DNA of 64,000 bases from Haloglomus litoreum (GTDB lineage: Archaea > Halobacteriota > Halobacteria > Halobacteriales > Haloarculaceae), in NCBI RefSeq assembly GCF_029338515.1, contig NZ_CP119988.1, forward strand, positions 1,736,001-1,800,000, written 5' to 3'. Position 1 is the stretch's first letter. Each line of letters begins with the position of its first letter. The position numbers were made by a program, and so were the translations under genes. Below, piece by piece: positions 33,158 through 41,391 of this stretch. A model generated the notes under the pieces. The model was not told where the DNA came from. It worked only from the letters and a program-made list of their open reading frames with translations, and searched no databases.

Positions 33158-34369
33158 ATGACCGGGCCCTCCACGCTCAGCCGCCGCGGCGCGCTCGCCG
33201 CTGGCGGTGGCCTCCTCGCCAGCATCGCCGCAGCGGGCCTCACCCCCGCGCAGGTCCGCCCAGAGATGCGCCTCGCGCCGACGGCCGACTTCGGCTCCTG
33301 GCCCGCCCGCAAGCGTGGCCCCCGGCGGACCGGCTACCAGCCCGAGCCGGGGCCCCGGTCGGGCGCGAGCGTGCGCTGGCGGTTCCTGACCCCCCGAGAC
33401 CCGACCGCATCGCCGGGCATCGTCGCCACGCCCCAGCAGGTGCTCGCGGTCGGCGCATCGTCCACGTTCGCGCTGCGCCCCGACGACGGCTCGCTCGCCT
33501 GGCAGACCGGCCACCGCGAGCGCGACCCCATCGGCCGCGACGGCCGCAACGAGTTCGTCCAGTCCGGGCCGCAGCTGGCGGCCGGCCACGCGCTCACGGT
33601 CGCGGACGTCTCCCTGTACGGGCTGGACGGTTCGACGGGGTCCGGCGAGTGGGCGTACGCGACGAACAGCAGTTTCCGCGAGGTACTGGCCGTCGGCAAC
33701 ACCGTCTTCCTCTTCTCGCTTGTCGACGGCGTCGACCGGCTCGTGGCCCTCTCGGCCGAGACGGGACTCCCGTACTGGCAGCTCGAGGAGCGGGTCGCCC
33801 CGCTGGCGTACGCGCCGGACGAGGGGCTGCTGGTGACCGTCCAGCTGTTCGACGACCTCGCGGAGGGGAGCTTCGAGGGGCGGGACCCCGCGACCGGCTC
33901 CCAGGAGTGGTCGACGACCATCGAGGGGATGTCGTCGCTGGCCGGTTCCCCGGCCGTCGCGAGGGGGCGGGTCTACCTCGCTGCCGGGTCGGTGTACGCC
34001 CTCGATGCGACCGACGGGACGGAGGTCTGGCGGGCGCCGTTCGATACCGAGCGGTTCGGCGACCCGGTGACCGACGGCGACCGCGTCTACGTCACGAACG
34101 ACCAGGGTGCCGCGGCGTTCGACGCGGCGACCGGCGAGGAGCGATGGGTTGCTGACGTGCCGGTCAACGGCTTCGCGACGCCCGCCGTCGCCGACGACCG
34201 CATCTACCTTCCAGTCGAGGACGGCGTGGTGGCACTCGCGACGGGCGACGGCGCCCGGGCGTTCGACGTATCCTTCCCGGGCGGCCCGCCATCGGGGATG
34301 GCCGTCGCGGACGGCACGCTCTACGTCCGCAACGAGCGCGGGGTCTTCGCGCTGGAGGGGGAGCGATGA
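33158..34369 (+). CDS. secreted PQQ/beta-propeller-repeat protein (Tat substrate)
   Basis: 403 residues. The Tat signal LSRRGALAAGGGLLASIAAAG has no lipobox cysteine. The mature part is a beta-propeller of PQQ-like repeats (for example VYALDATDGTEVWRAPFD, AAFDAATGEERWVADVP, LVALSAETGLPYWQLEERV). PQQ-binding residues cannot be confirmed by eye, and many such haloarchaeal propellers are not PQQ enzymes. Start chosen at the ATG that opens the Tat peptide. It overlaps the next gene by 4 nt (ATGA). Confidence 0.85.
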   Translation: MTGPSTLSRRGALAAGGGLLASIAAAGLTPAQVRPEMRLAPTADFGSWPARKRGPRRTGYQPEPGPRSGASVRWRFLTPRDPTASPGIVATPQQVLAVGASSTFALRPDDGSLAWQTGHRERDPIGRDGRNEFVQSGPQLAAGHALTVADVSLYGLDGSTGSGEWAYATNSSFREVLAVGNTVFLFSLVDGVDRLVALSAETGLPYWQLEERVAPLAYAPDEGLLVTVQLFDDLAEGSFEGRDPATGSQEWSTTIEGMSSLAGSPAVARGRVYLAAGSVYALDATDGTEVWRAPFDTERFGDPVTDGDRVYVTNDQGAAAFDAATGEERWVADVPVNGFATPAVADDRIYLPVEDGVVALATGDGARAFDVSFPGGPPSGMAVADGTLYVRNERGVFALEGER

Positions 34370-34830
34370 GCGCCGACGACGCGGCCGCGGACCGGCCGCA
34401 GGAACCGCCCGGGACCGCAGAGCGCGTCGGCTACGCCATCGCGTACTTCATCCTGCTCGGGTTCTCGGTCGGCGGCGCCGTCCGGGGCGTCACGGGGACG
34501 CTGCTGTTCTCGCCGGCGGTGGGGGCGACGACCGCCGTCGGCGCCGTCACGACAGCCGGCGTCGCGGGACTCCTGTCGGGGCTCCGCCACCCGCCGTCGA
34601 CGGGCCGAGTGCTCGCCTTCTCCTTCGTCGCGGTGCTGCTGCAGGTCGCACTCGGGGCGCTCCTGGTGCCGTCGGTCGGCGACCTCCGTGGGTCGCTGTA
34701 CGTCGCAGCGGACGTGGGCCTGACGTGGCTCGCCGCGCTCTCGTTCTCGTGGGCGCTGGTCTTCGGTATCGACTGGTCCGGCGCGCGGGCCCGCCTGCGT
34801 GCCCACCTCCGGGGCGAGCGGGACGACTGA
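34366..34830 (+). CDS. four-helix membrane protein
   Basis: 154 residues overlapping the propeller gene stop (ATGA). Hydrophobic segments lie at about 22-43, 46-70, 80-99 and 110-134, with an acidic N-terminus and an Arg-rich C-terminal end (ARARLRAHLRGERDD). It is not assignable to a family by eye. Coupling suggests that it anchors or works with the secreted propeller protein. Confidence 0.7.
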   Translation: MSADDAAADRPQEPPGTAERVGYAIAYFILLGFSVGGAVRGVTGTLLFSPAVGATTAVGAVTTAGVAGLLSGLRHPPSTGRVLAFSFVAVLLQVALGALLVPSVGDLRGSLYVAADVGLTWLAALSFSWALVFGIDWSGARARLRAHLRGERDD

Positions 34831-34903
34831 CGGGGCTCGAACCGGCGACGCCCCGCGCCGGCCACACGACACCGATTTCACGCCGCCGCTCGGAGGACCG
34901 GGC

Positions 34904-35620
34904 ATGACCGACACCGCGCGCCGCTACGACGCCGTCTTCTGGGACATCGGCGGCGTCATCATCGAACTCGCGTCCATCCGTGAGGGGTACGCCGCCTTCC
35001 TTGGGGAGCTGGCAGAAGAGCACGACCTGGACCCGGAAGCGACCCGCGACCGCTGGAAGGCTGCGCTCGGCGAGCACTTCCGCGCCGGCGAGGGGACCGA
35101 GTACCAGACCGCCAGGGAGGGCTACCGGAAGGCGACCGAGGCCGTCTTCGAGGCCGCCGGACGGGAGCCCCCGGCCGAGTCCGAGTGGCGCCCCGTCCTC
35201 GAACGCTGCTCGGACGAGACGCTCCGCACCGAACCGGGGGCGGTCGAGACCATCCGCGCGCTGGACGAGGCTGGCGTCTACCAGGCCGTCATCAGCGACG
35301 TGGATACGGCGGAGGCCGAGTCCATGTTCGAGCAGCTCGGCATCGCGGACCACTTCGCCCACGTCACCACCTCGGAGGCGGTCGGCTACAAGAAGCCCGA
35401 CAGCCGGATGTTCGAGACGGCGCTGGCGAAGGCCGCCGACCACGGCATCGACCCTGCGGATGGGGTGATGGTCGGTGACCGCTACGGCCACGACATCGAG
35501 GGCGCGAGCGCGCTGGGACTCTCGGCCATCGCCTACGGCGAGGACGCCGCCGGTGCGGAGGCGGACCACGTCGTCACGGACCTCCGAGACATCCTCGAAA
35601 TCGTCGGAGTTTCCGAGTAA
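34904..35620 (+). CDS. HAD superfamily hydrolase
   Basis: 238 residues. The nucleophile motif FWDIGGVI at about residues 11-18 has Gly at the second Asp position, as in YihX-type HADs. The cap domain follows, then motif II VISDVDT, motif III Lys (GYKKPDSRMFE) and motif IV VGDRYGHDIEGA. It probably dephosphorylates a small phosphorylated metabolite. Start ATG at 34904 is favoured because it opens directly on the fold. Not clearly linked to the neighbours. Confidence 0.85.
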   Translation: MTDTARRYDAVFWDIGGVIIELASIREGYAAFLGELAEEHDLDPEATRDRWKAALGEHFRAGEGTEYQTAREGYRKATEAVFEAAGREPPAESEWRPVLERCSDETLRTEPGAVETIRALDEAGVYQAVISDVDTAEAESMFEQLGIADHFAHVTTSEAVGYKKPDSRMFETALAKAADHGIDPADGVMVGDRYGHDIEGASALGLSAIAYGEDAAGAEADHVVTDLRDILEIVGVSE

Positions 35621-35743
35621 TCGCGACACTCGTTCGGAAATCAGGGGAGTTCAGAGCAAACATCGGCCGGGTGGTTGTCGCGCGGCCGTTGTGCTCGTCC
35701 CGGTGCCGTCGTGGCATAAACGGCCGCTGTTGTGCCGGATAAA

Positions 35744-35753
35744 CGCTTAAGCG
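35744..35753 (+). promoter_or_regulatory. TATA box of the SDR gene (palindromic CGCTTAAGCG)
   Basis: The perfect 10-bp palindrome is centred about 30 bp before the ATG at 35779. Its AT core serves as the TATA element and suggests a leaderless message. An A/T-rich copy (GGATAAACG) sits just upstream. Confidence 0.5.
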
Positions 35754-35778
35754 ACGTCCACGGAATAGGCCGGTCGCA

Positions 35779-36564
35779 ATGGACTTCGGAATCGAGGACC
35801 GTGTCGCCATCGTCACCGGTGGCGCCGGACGTATCGGGAGCGAGGACTGCCGCGTACTCGCCCAGGAGGGCGCCGACGTGGTCGTGCTCGACGTGGCCGA
35901 GGAGAAGGCCGAGAACGTCGCCGACGAGATCAACAGCGGCGAGGAGTACCGCGGCGACGCGCTCGCCGTCGAGTGCGACCTCACCGACCGCACGGACGTC
36001 GAGGCGACGGTCGAGGCCATCGAGGAGGAACTGGGGTCGACGGACATCCTCATCAACAACGCCGGGATGGTCGACGCCCGTGACCGTGTCGAGAACTTCG
36101 ACGACGACATCTGGGACCGCGACATGGCGGTCAACCTCACCGGCGCGTACAACATCACGCGCGAGGTCTACCCCCGCATGAAGGAGCAGGAGTGGGGCCG
36201 CATCGTCAACATGTCCTCGATGGCGGGCTGGCAGGGCGGCTTCGGCCAGGCCTCCTACTCCGCGACGAAGGCGGCTCTCATCGGCTTCGCGAAGACGCTC
36301 GCGCTCGAGGGCGCCCAGCACGGCGTCACCTCCAACGCCATCGCGCCCAGCATCGTCGTCGGCGCGCTCGCCGACATGGACATCGAGATGCTCGAACAGA
36401 CCGACGAGCACTTCGCCCGCATCGCGAAGGCCACGCCGATGCGCAAGCTCGGCAAGGAGGAGGACGTCGCCAACCTCATCGGCTTCCTCTGCTCCGAGCA
36501 GGCCAACTACATCACCGGCCAGGTCGTCGGCGTGACCGGCGGTATCGACCTCTTCTCCTTCTGA
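35779..36564 (+). CDS. short-chain dehydrogenase/reductase (FabG-like)
   Basis: 261 residues. Cofactor motif VTGGAGRIGSEDCRV (T-G-x3-G-x-G in variant form), NNAGMVD and the catalytic Ser-Tyr-Lys set: SSMAGWQGG with Ser, and YSATKAAL with Tyr and Lys. The C-terminus VTGGIDLFSF is usual. FabG-like enzymes reduce 3-oxoacyl thioesters or other ketones. The following SCP2 and acyl-CoA genes suggest a lipid role. An acidic D rather than R near the second strand (LDVAEEKAE) favours NAD(H) over NADP(H). Confidence 0.88.
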   Translation: MDFGIEDRVAIVTGGAGRIGSEDCRVLAQEGADVVVLDVAEEKAENVADEINSGEEYRGDALAVECDLTDRTDVEATVEAIEEELGSTDILINNAGMVDARDRVENFDDDIWDRDMAVNLTGAYNITREVYPRMKEQEWGRIVNMSSMAGWQGGFGQASYSATKAALIGFAKTLALEGAQHGVTSNAIAPSIVVGALADMDIEMLEQTDEHFARIAKATPMRKLGKEEDVANLIGFLCSEQANYITGQVVGVTGGIDLFSF

Positions 36565-36595
36565 GCTTTTTTGGCGGCTCGGGTACCGCTCGCGG

Positions 36596-36612
36596 GCCGG
36601 CCTTCGGCCGGC
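36596..36612. other. GC-rich hairpin after the SDR gene
   Basis: GCCGGCC and GGCCGGC flank the loop TTC, a perfect 7-bp stem. Together with the T6 run just before it, it marks the end of the SDR transcript. Confidence 0.6.
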
Positions 36613-36730
36613 ACCGCGTCGGGTACCACTCGCCGCAAAAAACGTTCAGAAAAAATGCCGCTGGCTCCCAGCGGTCGCCAGCGGAGAAACGCGCTCGCTT
36701 CGCTCGCGCGTACAGAGATTGAATCTCTGT

Positions 36731-36808
36731 GTCACGGTCGCGGTCCTGTTGCCGGTGTCACGGTCGTGGTCCCGTTGCTGGTGTCGTAGGCGTGGGTCCG
36801 CTGTCCGT
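36731..36808 (+). repeat. 26-bp tandem repeat, three units
   Basis: Units start at 36731, 36757 and 36783. The first two differ at three or four positions, while the third is more diverged. All share GTC..GGTC.. and end in GGT or CGT. They follow directly after the 9-bp inverted repeat. Confidence 0.65.
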
Positions 36809-36949
36809 GGCACGAGTCGTCCTCAGTCAGTGCCGCCGATGCCGAAGCGGCGGGTCGCCGTCAGACCCAGCCATCGCTGGGGGACACTTAAACCACCCGT
36901 CGATTGAATCCACAACGGTCAGGTGGTGATAACACGAGGCACGTAACGG

Positions 36950-37450
36950 ATGAGCGAAGTTCCGTTCCCCAGCCAGGCCTGGTTCGACGAGTACAAGGAC
37001 GCGATCAACAACAACGAGGAGTACGCCGAGGCGGCAGCCGACTGGGGTGTCGGCTTCGACGGTGACTTCCTGTTCATCACCGAGGGGATGCCCATCGACG
37101 ACATCGACATGGACGCGCTCCCCGACGACCTCCGCGAGGAGATGGAGCAGTACGTCGACGGCGACACCGGCTACACGCTCGTCGGGCTCGAGGGCGGCAA
37201 GTGCACCGACGCCCGTCTCATCGAGGACCCCGACGACGTGGAGGCCGGCTTCATCCTCCGTGCCGACTACGCCGTCTGGAAGGACCTCCTGCGGGGCAAC
37301 ATCGGCGCCATCGACGGTATGATGTCCGGCAAGTTCGAGCTCGAGGGCGACATGAACAAGGTCATGCAGTACTCGCAGGCCGCCGCGACGCTGACCGACA
37401 TCTCCTCGGGCATCGACTGCTACTTCGTCGACGAGGAGTACGCGAAATAA
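36950..37450 (+). CDS. SCP2 sterol-binding domain protein
   Basis: 166 residues. The single domain has the pattern of SCP2 lipid-carrier proteins: a leading helix (WFDEYKDAINNNEEYAEAAADW), a central beta sheet (GYTLVGLEGGKCTDARLI, AGFILRADYAVWKDLL), the conserved D-A-V-W-K-D-L...G-x-I-D-G-M-x-S-G-K-F block and a terminal helix (DMNKVMQYSQAAATL). SCP2 proteins bind fatty acyl chains or steroids. In haloarchaea they commonly sit beside fatty-acid genes. It converges with the acyl-CoA synthetase gene. Confidence 0.88.
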   Translation: MSEVPFPSQAWFDEYKDAINNNEEYAEAAADWGVGFDGDFLFITEGMPIDDIDMDALPDDLREEMEQYVDGDTGYTLVGLEGGKCTDARLIEDPDDVEAGFILRADYAVWKDLLRGNIGAIDGMMSGKFELEGDMNKVMQYSQAAATLTDISSGIDCYFVDEEYAK

Positions 37451-37481
37451 GCCAGCGGCTTGCTGCCCGCCGTGCGACCGC

Positions 37482-39311
37482 TCAGGCGTACAGCCCCTCG
37501 ATGCGATCGGCGTGGCGCTCCTCGATGGTTCCGCGGCGCTTCTTGAGTGTCGGCGTCAGTTCCTCGCTCTCGACCGCGAAGGCCGCCGGCAGGAGGTCGA
37601 ACCGCTTGACCCGCTCGTAGTCCGCCAGCGTCTCGTTCGCGGCGTCGACCTCGCGCTGGAACAGGTCCCGGACCGCCCGCTCGTCGAGGAGTTCCTCCGG
37701 AACGCCGGCTACGTCACCCAGGTCGTTCCGGGGGCAGGCGTCGGCATCGACGGCGATACCCTCCTCGGCGGCGAACTCGAGCAGCAGATCGTAGTTCGGC
37801 TGCAGGATGGCGGTGACGTACTTGCGCCCCTCGGCGACGACCATCGCGTCCGCGACGAACGGGGACCGCCGGAGCGTGTTCTCGACGGGGCCCGGGTAGA
37901 CGTTCTTCCCGGTGTCGAGCACCTGCAGGCGCTTCTTCCGGTCGACGATGCGGAGGTGTTCGCCCCGCCACTCGCCGATGTCGCCGGTGTGGTACCAGCC
38001 GTCCGCGTCGAACGAGGCGGCGGTGTTGGCCTCGTCGCTCCAGTAGCCGGGCGTCACGTTCGGCCCGCGGGCCAGCACCTCGCCGTCGGGGGCGAGTTTG
38101 AGCTCCGCACCCGCGACGGGCAGGCCGACGGTGCCGGGATGGAAGTCATCCAGGCGGGTGAACGTCAGGGCGGCCGTCGTCTCCGTGGCGCCGTACCCCT
38201 CCAGCAGCGGGACGCCGATGCCCCAGAAGAAGTGGAGCACCTCGGCGTCGAGGCTCGCGGAGCCGGTGCCCGCGTACCGGACGTCACCGAGGCCCAGCTG
38301 GTCCCGCACCGTGCTGTAGACGAGACGGTCCGCGATGGCGTGTCGCGCCCGGAGCGACACCGTCACCGAATCGGTCTCGATGGCGCGGCCGTACTCGACC
38401 GCGAGCGCGAGTGCCCACTCGCCGATGCGCTGCTTCGCGCCCTCCGCCGCGGAGATGCTCTCGCGGACCCCGTCGTACATCCGGCGGTAGATGCGCGGGA
38501 CGGCGCTGAACGTCTCCGGGTGGACCGCCTGCAGGTCCTCCACGAGCGACTCGACCGCGATGTAGGCGCCGGCCGAGCCCCAGTTGATGCCCGCGTACGC
38601 GATGACCCGCTGCATGATGTGGTTGAGCGGCAGGTACACCGGCCCCACGTCGCCCGGGCCGGTCGGGGGGAGCATCGCCTCCCACTGCGCGACCTGCGAG
38701 AGGAGGTTCTGGTGCGTGATGACCACGCCCTTCGGCATACCGGTCGTGCCCGAGGTGTAGACGATGGTGAACGTGTCGTCCATCGCCGCGTCGAGGCCCG
38801 GAAGGGGGTCCGGCGCCTCGCCGGTCGGGAGGGCCTCGATGTCGATGACCACCTCGACGCTCTCGCGGGCCTCGATGGGCAGCGACTCGGGGTCCTCGGC
38901 CACAAGCACGCGTGCCCCGGAGTCCGTCAGGACGTGCTCGGTCTGCTCGGGGCTGAACGAGGGATAGACCGGGACGAGGACGAGGCCCGCGAGGAGGCAC
39001 GAGTGGTCGAGGAGGGTCCACTCGTAGCGCGTCTCGGCGCGGACGGCCACCCGGTCACCCGGCGCGACGTGCTCCAGCAGGCCGCCCGCCACCGCCCGTG
39101 CCTCCTCGGCCACCTCGCGGTATGTCTTCGGCGCGAATGGGCCATGCTCCCCGTCGGTACCCTCGCGGCGGACGTAGACCGCCGGCTCGTCGGCGAAGGC
39201 CTCGACGCGGTCGAGATACCACCGGGCGACGGGACCCTCGATGCCGGAGAGGTCACCACCGCTGTGGATGTCGGAGTCGAGACTGGTGGTCGATGCGGTC
39301 TCTGTAGCCAT
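37482..39311 (-). CDS. AMP-dependent acyl-CoA synthetase
   Basis: Activates a carboxylic acid to acyl-CoA through an acyl-adenylate. Of 609 residues, the core motif TIVYTSGTTGMPKGVVITH lies near 190, with GYGATETTAALTF near 370, GWYHTGDIGEWRG and the hinge region DRKKRLQVLDTGKNVYPGPVE near 480, and the catalytic Lys region at the C-terminus. The DRKKxLQxxxGKNxxP signature places it with long- or medium-chain synthetases (FAA/FadD-like). It belongs to the minus-strand lipid block with the acyl-CoA dehydrogenase. Confidence 0.92.
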   Translation of the reverse strand: MATETASTTSLDSDIHSGGDLSGIEGPVARWYLDRVEAFADEPAVYVRREGTDGEHGPFAPKTYREVAEEARAVAGGLLEHVAPGDRVAVRAETRYEWTLLDHSCLLAGLVLVPVYPSFSPEQTEHVLTDSGARVLVAEDPESLPIEARESVEVVIDIEALPTGEAPDPLPGLDAAMDDTFTIVYTSGTTGMPKGVVITHQNLLSQVAQWEAMLPPTGPGDVGPVYLPLNHIMQRVIAYAGINWGSAGAYIAVESLVEDLQAVHPETFSAVPRIYRRMYDGVRESISAAEGAKQRIGEWALALAVEYGRAIETDSVTVSLRARHAIADRLVYSTVRDQLGLGDVRYAGTGSASLDAEVLHFFWGIGVPLLEGYGATETTAALTFTRLDDFHPGTVGLPVAGAELKLAPDGEVLARGPNVTPGYWSDEANTAASFDADGWYHTGDIGEWRGEHLRIVDRKKRLQVLDTGKNVYPGPVENTLRRSPFVADAMVVAEGRKYVTAILQPNYDLLLEFAAEEGIAVDADACPRNDLGDVAGVPEELLDERAVRDLFQREVDAANETLADYERVKRFDLLPAAFAVESEELTPTLKKRRGTIEERHADRIEGLYA

Positions 39312-39409
39312 AACGGTACGTACGGAGGGTGAGCATGGACAAATAGTTATCCGCGGAGAGGGCCCCGAAAAGTGATGTTCCGTTCGTCCCGGAGACAGCG
39401 ACGGTGCCG

Positions 39410-40624
39410 TTACTTGTACGCGGCCGTCCCGGTCAGCTCCTTCCCGACGATGAGCTTCTGGATCTCCGTCGTCCCGTCGGGGATGGTCATCACGCGGGCG
39501 TCGCGGTAGTACCGCTCCAATCGCCGCTCGGTCTTCAGCCCCTCGCCGCCGAACACCTGGATGGCCTCGTCGGTCACGTCCTTCGAGCGCTCACAGCAGT
39601 AGCCCTTCGCGAGCGACGTGAGTCGACGGGCCTCCGGCGCGCCCTCCTCCAGCGCCTCGGCCGCGCGGCGGGCCGTCTGGCGCGAGGAGACGAGCGCGGC
39701 GTTCATGTCGTACAGCTTCTCTTGGACGAGCTGGTGGCCGGCGATGGACTTCCCGAACGTCTCGCGCTCGTCGACGTACTCCAGTGCCTCCTCGAAGGCG
39801 GCCTGCATGATGCCGACGGCCATGAACGCCATCCCCGTCCGCATGAAGGAGAACGTGGCGTTCAGCGGCTTCTGCCGCGCGAACAGGTCGGTGACGCTCT
39901 CCGGGAACGGGACGATGTCGGTCATCTCGTTGCCGTCGGCCATCGCGTTCCCGACGATGTTCATCAGCTTGTTCTCCGGCGGGACCTCACAGCCGGTGAA
40001 GTCCATCCGGGCGTTGTTGACGCCCTTCCAGCCCAGCTTCTGGATGGATTCGCTCTCCCAGGGCTGGTGCTCGTAGTCGACCAGGAACATATCGGAGACG
40101 CCGGTCTGTTCGTCCTCGGCGACCACGAGGGCCACGTCGGCGATGCCGCCGTTGCCGACCCACGTCTTCTGGCCCTTGAGGGTGTACATGTCCTCGTCCT
40201 CGTCGTACTCGGCGACGACGTTCGGGCGGGCGGTGTCGCTGCCGCCCTCGGGTTCGGTGACGGCCAGACAGCCGATGCACTGGCCGTCCTCCAGGCGCGG
40301 GAGCATCGTCTCGCGGGTCCGCTCGCTCGCGTGCTCGACGAACACGGCCGGGAACGACATCTGGAGCGCGACGTTCAGCGACGGCCAGACCCGCGAGATC
40401 TCCTCGCTCGCGATGGCGAACCGCCACAGGTCTCCGAAGTACTCCTGGACGGTGTCTGGGTCGTGGCCGACGCCCAGTTCCCGGAGGTCGTTCATGTAGC
40501 CGAGCATCCGGTCCCGGCTCATCGGCCCGTTCCGGTCCAGTTCGTCGACGTCGGGCTGGACCTCGGTCTCCATGTACTCACGGAGGTCCCGTTTGAACGC
40601 CTGCTGGTCCTCGCTCAACTGCAT
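39410..40624 (-). CDS. acyl-CoA dehydrogenase
   Basis: FAD-dependent alpha,beta-dehydrogenation of an acyl-CoA thioester. About 404 residues from the ATG at 40624 (MQLSEDQQAFKRDLREYM); a GTG 9 bp earlier is possible. The FAD- and substrate-contact blocks are CLAVTEPEGGSDTA and KTWVGNGGIADVALV. The helical C-terminal domain has RETFGKSIAGHQLVQEKL and DEAIQVFGGEGLKTERRLERYYRDARV, where the Glu/Gly region near FGGEG includes the usual catalytic-base helix. Ends GTTEIQKLIVGKELTG. Substrate chain is unknown. Confidence 0.93.
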   Translation of the reverse strand: MQLSEDQQAFKRDLREYMETEVQPDVDELDRNGPMSRDRMLGYMNDLRELGVGHDPDTVQEYFGDLWRFAIASEEISRVWPSLNVALQMSFPAVFVEHASERTRETMLPRLEDGQCIGCLAVTEPEGGSDTARPNVVAEYDEDEDMYTLKGQKTWVGNGGIADVALVVAEDEQTGVSDMFLVDYEHQPWESESIQKLGWKGVNNARMDFTGCEVPPENKLMNIVGNAMADGNEMTDIVPFPESVTDLFARQKPLNATFSFMRTGMAFMAVGIMQAAFEEALEYVDERETFGKSIAGHQLVQEKLYDMNAALVSSRQTARRAAEALEEGAPEARRLTSLAKGYCCERSKDVTDEAIQVFGGEGLKTERRLERYYRDARVMTIPDGTTEIQKLIVGKELTGTAAYK

Positions 40625-40952
40625 CAGGCCCACCCCCGGACGCGGCGGCGGAGTCGGTTCACGAGCGGTGCGGCGGTGAAGGTGATGTTCGGTGCCATCG
40701 TGCGCTCACGGGCGGTGGCCCGTCTGCTACCATCTAGGGGTAGCAGATGGATTGGTCCTGTCCCATCAGTTGCGCGGGTCTTTATGACAAACTCCGAGTC
40801 CGTTTCCGAGTGTGGCTCCGGCGGCGGGTCGTGGGGTGGGGTGATAACTCAGCTGGATCGCCAATTATCGATGAGATGCGGAATCGAGAACAGAATATCG
40901 GGGTACAGTGATGTAACTCGGAATGCGAGCGAATAATCGGAGTGGCTGTCGG
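40625..40952. promoter_or_regulatory. 328-bp regulatory region upstream of the acyl-CoA dehydrogenase
   Basis: No gene is seen. The segment holds a 25-bp inverted repeat at 40723-40747, a TATA-like element on the minus strand at about 40782-40790 (CATAAAGAC) and an A/T-rich patch at 40840-40940 that may terminate the small gene ending at 40953. Transcription from that TATA would place the inverted repeat in the 5' leader. Confidence 0.5.
40723..40747. promoter_or_regulatory. inverted repeat TCTGCTACC-N7-GGTAGCAGA
   Basis: Two perfect 9-bp arms (40723-40731 and 40739-40747) separated by 7 nt lie about 100 bp before the acyl-CoA dehydrogenase start. Size and symmetry suit the operator of a dimeric regulator, or a leader hairpin. 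A second overlapping pairing (CCATCT with AGATGG) is possible. Confidence 0.6.
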
Positions 40953-41267
40953 CTACGGTGCCGACAGTGCTTCGGCGTTCGGATGGAGGATGCGATACTC
41001 CCCGGCGTCGACCGCGACGACGGCCCAGTCGTAGTCGGGCGCGAGCGACACGAGTCGGTCCCGCACCGTCGTTGCGCGGTCCTCCTCGGCCACGAAACAC
41101 CGGAGCCGGCCGTGTGTCGGTGCGTCGGACGGGTCGGCGGTCGTCACGTAGACGGTCCGCCACTTGCGCTCCGCGCGCAGTTCCTCGCCCTCTTTCTCGA
41201 CCTCGTACCCGAGATCGGAGAAGATACTCCGTGCCTCGTCCAGCAGTGGTGTGCTAACGACACCCAT
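40953..41267 (-). CDS. conserved-looking hypothetical protein (104 aa)
   Basis: Starts MGVVSTPLLDEARSIFSDLGYEVE and ends DWAVVAVDAGEYRILHPNAEALSAP. Alternating strands and helices suggest a small alpha/beta domain of about 95 residues, similar to the haloarchaeal DUF7116-like group by general shape only. A TATA element centred 30 bp before the ATG supports this start over an upstream frame. It sits between the dehydrogenase and BKACE genes on the same strand. Confidence 0.65.
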   Translation of the reverse strand: MGVVSTPLLDEARSIFSDLGYEVEKEGEELRAERKWRTVYVTTADPSDAPTHGRLRCFVAEEDRATTVRDRLVSLAPDYDWAVVAVDAGEYRILHPNAEALSAP

Positions 41268-41293
41268 TCGTTCGAGGGTAACGTTGCTGGTGT

Positions 41294-41302
41294 GATAAGC
41301 TT
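41294..41302 (-). promoter_or_regulatory. TATA box of the 104-residue gene
   Basis: The minus strand reads AAGCTTATC, centred about 30 bp before the ATG at 41267. Confidence 0.5.
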
Positions 41303-41391
41303 TTGCACGGATACAGCGAGCTGGGAACGAGCCCCGGAATCGTGTGGCCCTCTGCCGGGGACGCACCCGCCGGCCACGAGCCGCAGAACGG

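Larger units (their letters stand above)
36565..36949. other. 385-bp intergenic region with hairpins and a 26-bp repeat, no gene
   Basis: A T6 run at 36567-36572 follows the SDR stop and probably terminates it. A perfect GC-rich hairpin occupies 36596-36612 (7-bp arms, TTC loop). A perfect 9-bp inverted repeat with a 1-nt loop lies at 36712-36730. Three 26-bp units run from 36731 to 36808. A TATA-like CACTTAAACC at 36886-36894 would start a leader of about 35 nt for the SCP2 gene. Short frames here look random. Confidence 0.6.

Noticed and set aside
36731-36808. Possible CRISPR array
   Set aside because: The three 26-bp units are directly adjacent with no spacers and diverge from each other. 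No cas gene is nearby.
36719-36907. Short open frames in the gene-free segment
   Set aside because: They simply translate the 26-bp repeat, are Arg/Ser/Cys/Val rich and have no supported start signals.
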